IMG/VR virus record: IMGVR_UViG_3300017987_000311
Location: 1 to 26,818 of that record
Reading direction: 5' to 3' (one strand)
Source of the DNA: a virus
DNA: 26,818 bases
A model generated the notes under the pieces. That model saw nothing but the letters and a program-made list of their open reading frames with translations. It was not told the DNA's origin and did not search any database. Every line of letters begins with the position of its first letter. Positions within the stretch are counted from its first letter, which is position 1. Positions 1-7,059 of the stretch are shown here, piece by piece. The translations under genes were made by a program, and so were the position numbers.

Positions 1-191
1 CGTTCTTCGCAAGTCGCCTCGATTCGTGACAGCCGTTCACCATGTTCTTTCACCTCGTCAGATATGCCGTTGTTTAGCGCCTGTTCAATCGCTGTCAGTC
101 GAACGTGTTGAGAGGCAGTGTTCCATACCAGCACACCGATGTTCGTTGCACACGCGATGATTATGGCGGTCGCTTGCGGCGTCAGTTGCAT
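1..191 (-). CDS. Partial small membrane/coiled-coil protein (runs off left edge)
   Basis: The frame is open from ATG at 191 to the window edge, giving 63 codons with no stop. AAGGAG lies 8 bases before the ATG, which supports the start. The N-terminus (MQLTPQATAIIIA...) is hydrophobic to about residue 25, then turns into a charged, probably helical stretch (ISDEVKEHGERLSRIE). A membrane anchor followed by a short coiled coil is common in small phage virion or lysis accessory proteins, but I do not recognise the family. It lies downstream of the major capsid gene on the same strand, after a structured 118-base gap. The C-terminus is not visible. Confidence 0.6.
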   Translation of the reverse strand, partial: MQLTPQATAIIIACATNIGVLVWNTASQHVRLTAIEQALNNGISDEVKEHGERLSRIEATCEE

Positions 192-214
192 TCGTCTCGC
201 TCCTTATCCAGCGG

Positions 215-291
215 GGCCGAGGGCTACAGATCCTTTAGCTGCCAAAACAGCGACCGCACAATGCGGCAGGAGGGGCGTGTAGCCCCCGGCC
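215..291. other. Imperfect inverted repeat with nested hairpin after capsid gene
   Basis: Two 14-base arms (215-228 and 278-291) are inverted copies with one mismatch. A short hairpin (CCGCA/TGCGG) sits between them at about 254-266. The element fills the gap between the capsid gene stop (310) and the next start (191). It could be a weak terminator or an mRNA processing/stability element of the late transcript. No clear T-run follows either arm, so a Rho-independent terminator is not established. Confidence 0.4.
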
Positions 292-309
292 TACTGCGGT
301 ATACTGCGC

Positions 310-1470
310 TTACGTTGTGCCGTCAGACGCCCAGCACGCTCGGGTTTCAACAGCCGCACCAGCAAACACATGCCGGACTCGGTAGAATATGTTGTCAGTG
401 GCGAAGTCGCCGGTAAACGCATCGAGTAGACCGTTACCGCCGACGCCAACTTTGTCCGAACTCTTCATACAGATTTCCGGCGTCTCGTGTCCCTTCAGGA
501 ACGATATCTCACCGGCAGCAATCTGTTTCGGATCACTGAACAGAGCCCATGCCGTTGTCGGTGACGTGGTATCAATAAACGGTTGCCATTCGTTGACAAT
601 CAGTTCGAGTCCCTGCTGTGCAATTACGTTCGTTGTCGGAAACGCGCGATGTGTACCCCACATGGCTGCGACAGCATGATCGCTCATCCACTGTTTTGTC
701 ACGCTTTTGAGGATCTGTTCTGCCGTGAACTTCAGAGCTGGCGGTACCACCAGATACTTAGGTGCGTTCATAATCGGTTCGTTCGTATCAGGATGTCGAT
801 ACGCGATCATCTGTTCGTATGCGGTTTCCAACGCACCGATCGACAGACCGGCAGTTGCAGCCGCAGCGTTACCGAAGTTCGCTGCTATCGGACCGGCAGC
901 GTTCCAGAACAACGATGTGATATACCATTCGATCGTATTCTGGACAGCCGTTGCCAAATCCCGAGCACATTCGGAGAACATCCCGAGATCATCGTTCAGA
1001 TATGCTTCCCACGAGAAGTCTAACTGGCGGCCCCATTTCGCCAGATTATACTGCGTCCGATCCTCTTCGTACTCTTGCGCCAGATATTCGCCTTTCTCGC
1101 CAACCTGTTGCAATCGCATTGTAGCGTATCCGCCTTTGCGGAACGTCTTGATCGTGCGGAAATCGTCAACCGGCGTTCGTTTCCGAAGTATCTGCATCAT
1201 CTTCGGCTGAACGGCTTTGTAGTGGCTTAACAGTTCACGAGCCACGCTATCGCCAAACATAAGCGGGAAGTCGTCGGTTGTCATGGCTTCCTGCAACTCG
1301 TAACGCCAGCGGTGTGACGGTAACCCGTCCCGATTTTCCATCAGCGCGTTGAACCGCTCGAGGTTTTCGAGATGAGCGGTTGTGTTATTTCGCGCATAAT
1401 GGTTCTCGCGATAGCCAGCCCAGTCTGCACTTTCTGTCATGTCCTTTAGCATCAATGGTTCTGGAGGCAT
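310..1470 (-). CDS. Major capsid protein (HK97-fold type, probable)
   Basis: This 386-residue protein has the size and position of a phage major capsid protein: last gene of the head module, downstream of protease/scaffold and decoration-like genes. The N-terminal half is charged and helical, with the pattern (M..FGD...RELL..Y) of the start of a major head subunit. A long loop region (FRKGGYATMRLQQVGEKGEYLAQEY) and a core (WYITSLFWNAAGP) follow. The C-terminal part has substrate-like turns (SSDKVGVGGNGLLDAF) and an R-R-H-V-F strand. AAAGGAG lies 8 bases before ATG 1470, and the upstream gene ends 3 bases away. The assignment rests on context and general pattern; the exact capsid subfamily is uncertain. 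Confidence 0.75.
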   Translation of the reverse strand: MPPEPLMLKDMTESADWAGYRENHYARNNTTAHLENLERFNALMENRDGLPSHRWRYELQEAMTTDDFPLMFGDSVARELLSHYKAVQPKMMQILRKRTPVDDFRTIKTFRKGGYATMRLQQVGEKGEYLAQEYEEDRTQYNLAKWGRQLDFSWEAYLNDDLGMFSECARDLATAVQNTIEWYITSLFWNAAGPIAANFGNAAAATAGLSIGALETAYEQMIAYRHPDTNEPIMNAPKYLVVPPALKFTAEQILKSVTKQWMSDHAVAAMWGTHRAFPTTNVIAQQGLELIVNEWQPFIDTTSPTTAWALFSDPKQIAAGEISFLKGHETPEICMKSSDKVGVGGNGLLDAFTGDFATDNIFYRVRHVFAGAAVETRACWASDGTT

Positions 1471-1473
1471 TCG

Positions 1474-1707
1474 TTATGCTCCTTTCTCTTTTGTCTCTTC
1501 TGCTGCAACAGCCGCTTTCTGCGCTTCAACGTCGCTCAGACTACGGTTGACTTCAGCTTGACTGGCTTCGAGAACTACAATGTTAGCGTCAATATCCTCG
1601 ATCGCTCGTCGATGTCCTTCTCGTTTCCGTGACAGCATAGCCAGCTGACCCATATACTGTTCACGCCGTTTTGTCAGACTGTCTTGCAGCATCGTATCTG
1701 TACTCAC
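1474..1707 (-). CDS. Small coiled-coil protein, head module
   Basis: This 77-residue protein is almost entirely predicted helix with heptad-like spacing (KRREQYMGQLAMLSRKREG, then DIDANIVVLEASQAEV). The start is GTG at 1707, chosen because AGGAGGGG lies 7 bases upstream. It sits between an unknown 141-residue protein and the capsid gene, and its stop is 3 bases before the capsid start, so the two are probably translated together. A chaperone or connector-associated role is possible but not shown by the sequence. Confidence 0.6.
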   Translation of the reverse strand: MSTDTMLQDSLTKRREQYMGQLAMLSRKREGHRRAIEDIDANIVVLEASQAEVNRSLSDVEAQKAAVAAEETKEKGA

Positions 1708-1721
1708 TCGTTTACCCCTCC

Positions 1722-2147
1722 TTATTCAATGTCTGCTCCAATCGCAGCCAGAACGTTTACGAGGTTTAGCGTAAACATCGGTACGCCGATCTCGTCATCT
1801 TTGAGAATCGATACCAACCATTTATAGGTCTCGTCCTCAATGTCAAACTCCGACCGACCGTCTTCCCGGCATGCTGTCAACACTGCAAGTAATTTCGTCG
1901 ATTGCGCAATATTCGACATCGTCCATCTTGAACGCGGGAAGTCGCGTAACACACAATCGAGCACGTCAACTATCGTGCCATGTATCAACACGTCCTGTGT
2001 GACAGGTTGACCTGACGGATCTGTCAACGGCTTGCCATCCGGCCCGACGATTGGTTCGTTTATAGCTCCGCCCATCTCATCGAACGTCGGCACCATGAAC
2101 GGACCGCCTCGGTAATTCATAACCTTGTTTACTTTGATCGTTTTCAT
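1722..2147 (-). CDS. Unknown 141-residue head/tail-region protein
   Basis: The start ATG at 2147 is preceded by AGGAGGGG at 9 bases. The first 30 residues look strand-like (MKTIKVNKVMNYRGGPF), followed by a Gly/Pro-rich turn region (VGPDGKPLTDPSGQPV). A helical C-terminal half then includes FPRSRWTMSNIAQSTKLLAVL and a final hydrophobic helix (TLNLVNVLAAIGADIE). I do not recognise the family. Its place between the decoration-like gene and the coiled-coil/capsid pair suggests a structural or assembly role in the same late operon. Confidence 0.65.
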   Translation of the reverse strand: MKTIKVNKVMNYRGGPFMVPTFDEMGGAINEPIVGPDGKPLTDPSGQPVTQDVLIHGTIVDVLDCVLRDFPRSRWTMSNIAQSTKLLAVLTACREDGRSEFDIEDETYKWLVSILKDDEIGVPMFTLNLVNVLAAIGADIE

Positions 2148-2177
2148 TGTTCTGTGCCCCTCCTTGTTTGGCTATCG

Positions 2178-3263
2178 TTAGCCGACTGCGTTTGCGAACA
2201 TCATGTAAGCTACCTGACCGCCCGGCAACAGACACCGAGCAGACCATGCGTAATTAGCTTCTGTGACGGACGCTTCGACGATGTTACCGCCAGCAATCGA
2301 GCCGCCAACAAGTTCTAGCAGATACGCTTTGTCGTCAACGTCTGCTACGCCCGCAGCATTGCCAGCGTTGGTACATCGGATAAACGATAGGTCGGTTACG
2401 GCTGCCGGGTCTGATGCTGCGCCATAGGAATATATCTCTGGCATAACAGCCGTATATGTACCACCGGCTGCCATAGCAACGTCCGGCAATCCGATTTGTG
2501 CCCGGCATCCAGCGGCAAGTCCTGTTACAGAACCGCCTGTCGTGCTTTCACCAAACCCGGCTGTTACATGCAGACCGAACACGTTAGCTGCCGCTACACC
2601 GACAACATCGGCATAGAGCCGCATACAGTCACCACCACCACCAGCACCCGTATAATAGACCCGGAGGTATTCGCCGCGATTGTCGCCGCTAGTTGCGCCC
2701 GAGTCATATCGGAACTGCCGAAAGCTCGTGTTCGCTGTGTCGTTCACATACGGTGCGCCAGCGACGCCACACAGCGGTTCACAAACGACCGACCAGTAAG
2801 GATCCCAATGGACTTTGACCGGGATGACCGATGCTGTACCGGCCCCAGCGATTGTGACCGTGTTCAGCGCGTAGCCAAACGGTCGGTTCGTGTTCGCGTT
2901 CCGAATCTTCGACAACACAGCGGTTGTCACATTGATAAAGATCTGGTCGCCGAACACGATGTCACTGTTACCAAGATCGTCGCTTGATACAACGTCCAGA
3001 TACCAGATACCCTCGGTGTCCACAGCGACATAATCGGTCGCGGCGGCGGCGCTTTCAAACGCTACGCCGACACCGGTATAGTTGGACTGACCGAGATCGT
3101 TGAAAATGACCGGGTCGCCCTTGTTCACAAGATTGTCGCCGACTGCCGGATGCGTCAGATCGGTTTCGAGTATGCTGATATGTCGGCCTTCATATGTGCT
3201 GGAACATTCTGAGCCAGCTACCATATCCGCCGCATATCCGCCTCCTGGTGCAAATGTTGGCAT
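2178..3263 (-). CDS. Decoration-like structural protein (DUF2190-like N-terminus)
   Basis: This 361-residue protein starts at ATG 3263 with AAGGAAG upstream. Residues about 30-110 (DLTHPAVGDNLVNKGDPVIFNDLG... GIWYLDVVSSDDLG... FGDQIFIN) match the small beta-rich DUF2190-type fold of phage capsid decoration proteins: 'hpv..gd.v.kGdpV.f', then a 'd.eGiw.ldV' strand and a 'vGd.ify' strand. The remaining 250 residues are Gly/Ala/Thr-rich and look like a beta-sandwich (YTGAGGGGDCMRLYADVVG), perhaps an exposed capsid spike domain. It lies directly after the protease-scaffold gene, which fits decoration genes. The DUF2190 link is from pattern memory. Confidence 0.65.
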   Translation of the reverse strand: MPTFAPGGGYAADMVAGSECSSTYEGRHISILETDLTHPAVGDNLVNKGDPVIFNDLGQSNYTGVGVAFESAAAATDYVAVDTEGIWYLDVVSSDDLGNSDIVFGDQIFINVTTAVLSKIRNANTNRPFGYALNTVTIAGAGTASVIPVKVHWDPYWSVVCEPLCGVAGAPYVNDTANTSFRQFRYDSGATSGDNRGEYLRVYYTGAGGGGDCMRLYADVVGVAAANVFGLHVTAGFGESTTGGSVTGLAAGCRAQIGLPDVAMAAGGTYTAVMPEIYSYGAASDPAAVTDLSFIRCTNAGNAAGVADVDDKAYLLELVGGSIAGGNIVEASVTEANYAWSARCLLPGGQVAYMMFANAVG

Positions 3264-3266
3264 TGT

Positions 3267-3701
3267 TTATCTTCCTTTCACATAGTCTGTGGCCATACGT
3301 TCGGCCACTTCTGGCGTTTCACCCTGCTCGATATAGTGTGCCTTCCGCGATTCGAGCAGCCGAGCAGCAGCGTCACCGTCTTCTGGCGGTTTTGGCGTTG
3401 TGTTGCCGAGACCTTTGATAACCCCGGCCTCTTTCAATGCCGCCACTTCCGTTATGGCCGCTGCAATCGCTTCAGCTACACCGTCTACCGACTCCGCTTC
3501 TTTGAACTGTTCGGTCAGTCTAGCCTTGGTCGCGTCGGGTAGCTCGGCTTCGTCGATCAACGCTGTGATAGCCGTTGCCGCTTCACGCTTCGCATCTTCC
3601 GCTTCCGCAGCCGCAACTTTCGTCTTCAGCCCGTCATTCTCGGCGGTCAGAGTCTCGTTGCTCTCTTTGAGCGCTTTCAGTTCCGTTTCAACTTCCGTCA
3701 T
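3267..3701 (-). CDS. Probable nested scaffold protein from internal start
   Basis: Inside the protease-scaffold gene an ATG at 3701 has GGAGG (3710-3714 on the plus strand) 8 bases upstream, a near-ideal site. Translation from here gives 144 residues, almost exactly the coiled-coil scaffold part (MTEVETELKALKESNETL...) with the C-terminal tail and no protease residues. This mirrors lambda Nu3, made from an internal start in gene C. It is inferred from the ribosome-site geometry only; the product has not been shown. Confidence 0.5.
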   Translation of the reverse strand: MTEVETELKALKESNETLTAENDGLKTKVAAAEAEDAKREAATAITALIDEAELPDATKARLTEQFKEAESVDGVAEAIAAAITEVAALKEAGVIKGLGNTTPKPPEDGDAAARLLESRKAHYIEQGETPEVAERMATDYVKGR

Positions 3702-4985
3702 ACTGGATACCTCCGCTTCGAGCGACTCTCTGATCTCGACGGTGATTCGCTCGACAATATCAGGCCGCCGTTCCTTTAGCCCCTCAACAGTAACTACATC
3801 CACATCGTATTCGTCTTCCGGTCGTGCACTCTCGTAATATTCGACTGTGCCGCCAGCTCCCGGATACGTCACGAAATCTACCGACCGGCCATGTACCAGC
3901 TTCTCGATGAAATCCGTTTTGACACCTTCAACCTCAGCCTTTTTACCTTCACCGGACGCTACAATACTCGTACCCATCTCATGTAACAGCCCGGCCTTTT
4001 TGAGGTTCGATAGTTTCTCTTTCATCCACGGTTCAATGATAGCCGCCCGTCCTTTGATACTACCGTCCTCGGCAACAAACACGTGCTTCAACGAACCTAC
4101 CCACGACCGGATTGACCGTTCAGGTTGCGCTCGTTCTTCCGCCGGCGTCTGATGATCGGCAAACATCTTCAACCCTTCAAACACCTTATAGTCACGAGCC
4201 AACGTCGCGGACGGATAGAACCGCTTTTTGCTGACATTGAATCCGGGCTTGATTATCGTGACATCAACCTCACCTGTATCGGCATCGTATCCAGCTTCAT
4301 CGAGCATAGATGCTTCTCGCGCCAATAATCGTTTCATCGGCTCTGCCTCCTGTACGCTTTTCGGTATGTTCTTGTCCTCGACTTTGAGCGATCGGTACGC
4401 CGCTCGAATACGACCTTTCACTTTAGCAACTTCGCCGCTCGGCAACTGAACAGGTTGACCCCGATGACCGCCCGGCGAAAATGCTGCGGCTGCCGCGCCT
4501 AACTGTTTCCGTGTAACTTTCAATGTTGGTGTTTCCCATAGCCGCAACTTCCAGCTTGATGGCTTTTGTGGATCGGGAACGTATGCAAACGCGGCAGCCG
4601 GAAACTTCTGACCGTTCTCAGTCTTCATGGCAGCGGCCTCGTGAATAGCCTTATACGTCGAACGGATAAGCGCCGTATCGTCTGGCGACGGATGCTCGAT
4701 TAGCGTAGCAACTATATCGTCGTAGCCTTCTGGCACTTCCCGTTCGGTGCACAACAGCAACAGATCGTCGAGCGCTTCCTGTGCAGTCTGTTCTGTGGCT
4801 TTACCATCAGATTCCCGAATCACACCGTTCGCTATCTTGAACGCTTGCGCTTCACAATCGTCACCGCCCTTTTTCTGACACGACTCATGCGCCGAATTCC
4901 ATGCTGCAACCCATCGAGCTTTAGCGTCGGCGCCTAACGCCTTAACGTTAGCCGGTAGATTCGCACTATCTACTGTATACGGCAT
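3267..4985 (-). CDS. ChaB-like domain / prohead protease / scaffold polyprotein
   Basis: The start is taken at 4985 rather than 5003 because GGAGG lies between the two ATGs, 4 bases before the second. Residues 1-60 resemble ChaB (PYTVDSANLP...W..AWNSAHE). Residues 130-195 carry a segment (AFAYVPDPQKPSSWKLR) seen in front of phage maturation proteases. Residues 217-390 are the protease, with candidate catalytic His278 (FADHQT) and Ser368 (GRSVDFVTYPG). Residues 400-520 are acidic coiled coil typical of a scaffold, ending in a basic tail (MATDYVKGR) like capsid-binding scaffold ends. In-frame ATGs at 4337 and 3701 each have a Shine-Dalgarno sequence 8 bases upstream, so shorter products are likely. 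Known protease-scaffold genes such as lambda C/Nu3 use the same trick. Confidence 0.85.
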   Translation of the reverse strand: MPYTVDSANLPANVKALGADAKARWVAAWNSAHESCQKKGGDDCEAQAFKIANGVIRESDGKATEQTAQEALDDLLLLCTEREVPEGYDDIVATLIEHPSPDDTALIRSTYKAIHEAAAMKTENGQKFPAAAFAYVPDPQKPSSWKLRLWETPTLKVTRKQLGAAAAAFSPGGHRGQPVQLPSGEVAKVKGRIRAAYRSLKVEDKNIPKSVQEAEPMKRLLAREASMLDEAGYDADTGEVDVTIIKPGFNVSKKRFYPSATLARDYKVFEGLKMFADHQTPAEERAQPERSIRSWVGSLKHVFVAEDGSIKGRAAIIEPWMKEKLSNLKKAGLLHEMGTSIVASGEGKKAEVEGVKTDFIEKLVHGRSVDFVTYPGAGGTVEYYESARPEDEYDVDVVTVEGLKERRPDIVERITVEIRESLEAEVSSMTEVETELKALKESNETLTAENDGLKTKVAAAEAEDAKREAATAITALIDEAELPDATKARLTEQFKEAESVDGVAEAIAAAITEVAALKEAGVIKGLGNTTPKPPEDGDAAARLLESRKAHYIEQGETPEVAERMATDYVKGR

Positions 4986-5004
4986 CTGGCCTCCAAAAAG
5001 CAAA

Positions 5005-5052
5005 GCGGCACACCATCAGGCCGCAATTACAGTGGCCCGTCTAGTGTGCCGC
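5005..5052 (-). terminator. Hairpin plus T-rich run before protease gene (possible attenuator)
   Basis: Perfect 9-base arms GCGGCACAC (5005-5013) and GTGTGCCGC (5044-5052) enclose a loop that itself has GGCC/GGCC pairing. On the minus strand the hairpin is followed by TTTGCTTTTT and then at once by the GGAGG of the protease gene. It looks like a weak intrinsic terminator or attenuator, and could also be a processing or translation-control hairpin. It lies in the longest gap (177 bases) of the late head operon; the rest of the gap, 5053-5162, shows no convincing gene or promoter. Confidence 0.4.
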
Positions 5053-5162
5053 AGAGATAAACTCAGTAGCTATTCAGTTGTGGTTACGTAGCTTCTAGTT
5101 GTCCTCGTAAGGTTATATGCTCACACGCTTGGCTTTACGATATAGCAAACACCTTCCGTTTT

Positions 5163-5909
5163 TCAGCCACTCTCTTTTGCCTCCACCGCTTTACGTACAG
5201 CAACTACGGTTATCTTGCCAGCAACGTTCGGCGCTAGTGTCGCCAGATCGATACCATGCCGTTTCGCCAAATCCTTCGCCCGTTTCGATGCGTTGATCAA
5301 TGGCACTTTCTCAGGAGCCGTTTTGATAGCACCATCATCGTCCCGTCGTATCACATCTTTCGGCGGCCCGAACTCGTCGTCCATAGCCTTATCGTCATCA
5401 GCCAGAATCTCGTCGAGAGTAGGTTCGTTGCCTTCAAGTTCGCCGAACTGTCGATCGTCGCCTACTAGTGCAGGGTCAAGCGGTGCCGCCTGTACGGCAG
5501 CGTGTTTAGCAAGCGCGTCGGCAACAGCTTTCTTCGCAACAGCTTCGATATCCGCTTGCGATGTTGGAATGGGCGTCTCGGTTTTGACCCCGGCTTGTAA
5601 CGACAACGGGATATCAATCAGAGGGTCTCCATCTTTGCGGTTGGCATGTGCGACAATCACATCGTACGCTTCTTTCGGGAATGTCGCATGACCGTGAAAG
5701 CCTTGACAGTCTGCCGACGCTAACGACGGCATCTCGTAAGGCTGGCCGGTTGCCCGGTTCGGTTTCTTCTCGACCGCTCGCAGACACTGTTGCAAAAACC
5801 CCGCGAAGCACTTGGCGCAATCAACCACCAGCCGTTCACCTTCGTACTTGACGCTCAGTCGCGGTTTATTACCGCTCACCATTACAGTCATCTGAGATTT
5901 GTCTGCCAT
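5163..5909 (-). CDS. Head-region protein with E3-binding-like C-terminus
   Basis: The start at 5909 (MADKSQMTV) is chosen because AGGAGGGG precedes it, although the frame stays open upstream to 5981. The 248-residue protein has a beta-like N-terminus with a C-A-K-C pair (about residue 32), then an acidic middle (EPTLDEILADDDKAMDDEFG). The C-terminus (NASKRAKDLAKRHGIDLATL...GKITVVAVRKAVEA) closely fits the peripheral subunit-binding (E3-binding) fold of 2-oxoacid dehydrogenase E2 proteins: 'SP.ar.lA.e.gidl..v.gtG..GrI...Dv..a'. That small helical fold also occurs elsewhere as a protein-binding module. Position between the MuF-like and protease genes implies a role in head assembly, but function is unknown. 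Confidence 0.7.
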   Translation of the reverse strand: MADKSQMTVMVSGNKPRLSVKYEGERLVVDCAKCFAGFLQQCLRAVEKKPNRATGQPYEMPSLASADCQGFHGHATFPKEAYDVIVAHANRKDGDPLIDIPLSLQAGVKTETPIPTSQADIEAVAKKAVADALAKHAAVQAAPLDPALVGDDRQFGELEGNEPTLDEILADDDKAMDDEFGPPKDVIRRDDDGAIKTAPEKVPLINASKRAKDLAKRHGIDLATLAPNVAGKITVVAVRKAVEAKESG

Positions 5910-5913
5910 ACTG

Positions 5914-6063
5914 TTACCCCTCCTTATTGTGCCGTGTCGGTTTTGTTCGTGCCATTCTCGGTTTTGTTCGTGCCATTCCAAGAAACTCCTCTATCACTCC
6001 CAGCGCCATTAACAACGCCTGTCGAAGTCCTAACCATAACGCTTTGCTTTTCGCATCAATCAT
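5914..6063 (-). CDS. Small 49-residue phage protein with tandem repeat
   Basis: ATG 6063 opens a 49-codon frame with a hydrophobic helix (KALWLGLRQALLMALGVIEEFLG) and a basic tail. This 'LRQALLMqLgaiEd.LG' pattern is familiar from very short ORFs in phage head modules. A strong AGGAGGGG at about 6102-6109 lies too far upstream for this ATG, so the true start may be a non-ATG codon nearer to it, or the gene may be coupled to a 10-codon GTG ORF that ends on this ATG. The tail contains a perfect duplication (MARTKPRMARTKP). Its stop codon lies within the ribosome site of the next gene. Confidence 0.5.
   Translation of the reverse strand: MIDAKSKALWLGLRQALLMALGVIEEFLGMARTKPRMARTKPTRHNKEG
5937..5978. 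repeat. Perfect 21-bp tandem duplication
   Basis: Two adjacent identical 21-base units (5937-5957 and 5958-5978) lie near the 3' end of the 49-residue gene. The unit length is a multiple of three, so the frame is kept and the protein gains a repeated seven-residue block. It looks like a recent replication-slippage duplication. Confidence 0.9.
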
Positions 6064-6104
6064 GCCACATTTACCATACGGAATCTTGCCACGTTTTGCC
6101 CCTC

Positions 6105-6992
6105 CTACAATCCCAGCAGTTTTGCAACCCCGGTTTCTGTCGCGCCGAAGTACGCTTCTGTACACATGCAGTTCGGATGATAGAGCGGGTGCATGTCGCC
6201 GCTTGAATGAGGCTGATCGATTGGTATGCGTCCATCGGCTTCGTTCACCACACAGATATCATCCATATCGGTCGTCATAATCGATTCTTTTGTATCCGCG
6301 CCCACAGCTTTGTTCGCTTGAAATGCACCTTCGCTAACCGCTTCACCCATCTCTGTACGCGCAATCACTTTGCTTTTAACGCTACCGATCTCTTCAAACC
6401 GATCACGCAACTCTTTTGCAAGTTGCGCCGGGCTGAGATTCTTTTCCAGAGCGTCGGCTATCACGGTTGACAGTTGTGCAGCCGTATCCTCAACGATACC
6501 CTTTACTCGTTCGCCAGCATGTTCGAGAGCCTGTTTGATAACGGACTCTGGCAACATAGCCGCAGCGTCAAACGGCGGAGCTTTAAGCTTGAACTCATCA
6601 ATCCATGCCTGCAAGTCACCCTCAAATCCAGCAGCTAGACCGTCCTCGATACTCGATGCAAGCAACACCTCAAACTGTTCGATACCATCGTCCAACCATT
6701 CGGTGAACGTGACAAAGAATTCGTCTACGTCAACAGCGGTTTCCTCCATCGCTTTCAGCCGCTTGGTATACAGAGCAGATACACGACCGACCGGCAGTGA
6801 TTTAGTTTGTGCCCGAAACCATGCCAGTACCTTACGTTCCATCTGCACGACAAGCCGTTTACCTTCAGGACTCTGCGGCCCGAGCCGGTTAGCTTTGTTC
6901 ACAGCTTCCGCAGACCGCTCGATCAGACGGCACAACTGCGGATGCCATTGCTGGTCGTGCAGATACTCGTACTGTGTCAAGAGGCTGTGCAT
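6105..6992 (-). CDS. MuF-like phage head morphogenesis protein
   Basis: This 295-residue protein lies directly after the portal gene, the usual MuF (SPP1 gp7-like) place. The C-terminal third carries the family signature: a helical lead (LSPAQLAKELRDRFEEI), 'SKVIARTEMGEAVSEG' (the R-T-E motif), and a Cys/His end (DDICVVNEADGR...HPLYHPNCMC) like the 'D..vCp.C..l...HP.CRC' ending. The N-terminal part is helical. MuF proteins bind the portal and act in early head assembly. ATG 6992 has no clear ribosome site. It follows by 7 bases a 19-codon ORF with a strong site, so translation may be coupled. An alternative upstream start cannot be excluded, since the frame is open to 7043 without an ATG. Confidence 0.8.
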   Translation of the reverse strand: MHSLLTQYEYLHDQQWHPQLCRLIERSAEAVNKANRLGPQSPEGKRLVVQMERKVLAWFRAQTKSLPVGRVSALYTKRLKAMEETAVDVDEFFVTFTEWLDDGIEQFEVLLASSIEDGLAAGFEGDLQAWIDEFKLKAPPFDAAAMLPESVIKQALEHAGERVKGIVEDTAAQLSTVIADALEKNLSPAQLAKELRDRFEEIGSVKSKVIARTEMGEAVSEGAFQANKAVGADTKESIMTTDMDDICVVNEADGRIPIDQPHSSGDMHPLYHPNCMCTEAYFGATETGVAKLLGL

Positions 6993-6996
6993 ATGG

Positions 6997-7056
6997 TTAA
7001 GTCCGAGTATATACTGAGGTTTCCATATCCCAAGTTGAAACCATCATATCGCCCAT
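6997..7056 (-). CDS. 19-residue ORF with strong ribosome site between portal and MuF
   Basis: AGGAGGGG, part of the portal gene's last codons, lies 6 bases before ATG 7056. The resulting frame encodes only 19 residues (MGDMMVSTWDMETS...) and stops 4 bases before the MuF ATG. It may be a coupling leader that loads ribosomes for the MuF gene, a tiny structural peptide, or a remnant. It is reported because otherwise a strong ribosome site would be unused. Confidence 0.35.
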   Translation of the reverse strand: MGDMMVSTWDMETSVYTRT

Positions 7057-7059
7057 CTC

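Noticed and set aside
105-416. 103-codon plus-strand ORF at the left end
   Set aside because: It crosses the inverted repeat and the capsid gene end, shows no ribosome site, and has an Arg/Ser/Cys-rich shadow composition.
3400-3837. Ser/Ala-rich ORF on the plus strand
   Set aside because: It is the antisense shadow of the protease-scaffold gene, with no ribosome site and a composition explained by the opposite strand.
6370-7017. 215-codon plus-strand ORF
   Set aside because: It is the antisense shadow of the MuF-like gene, with no start signals.
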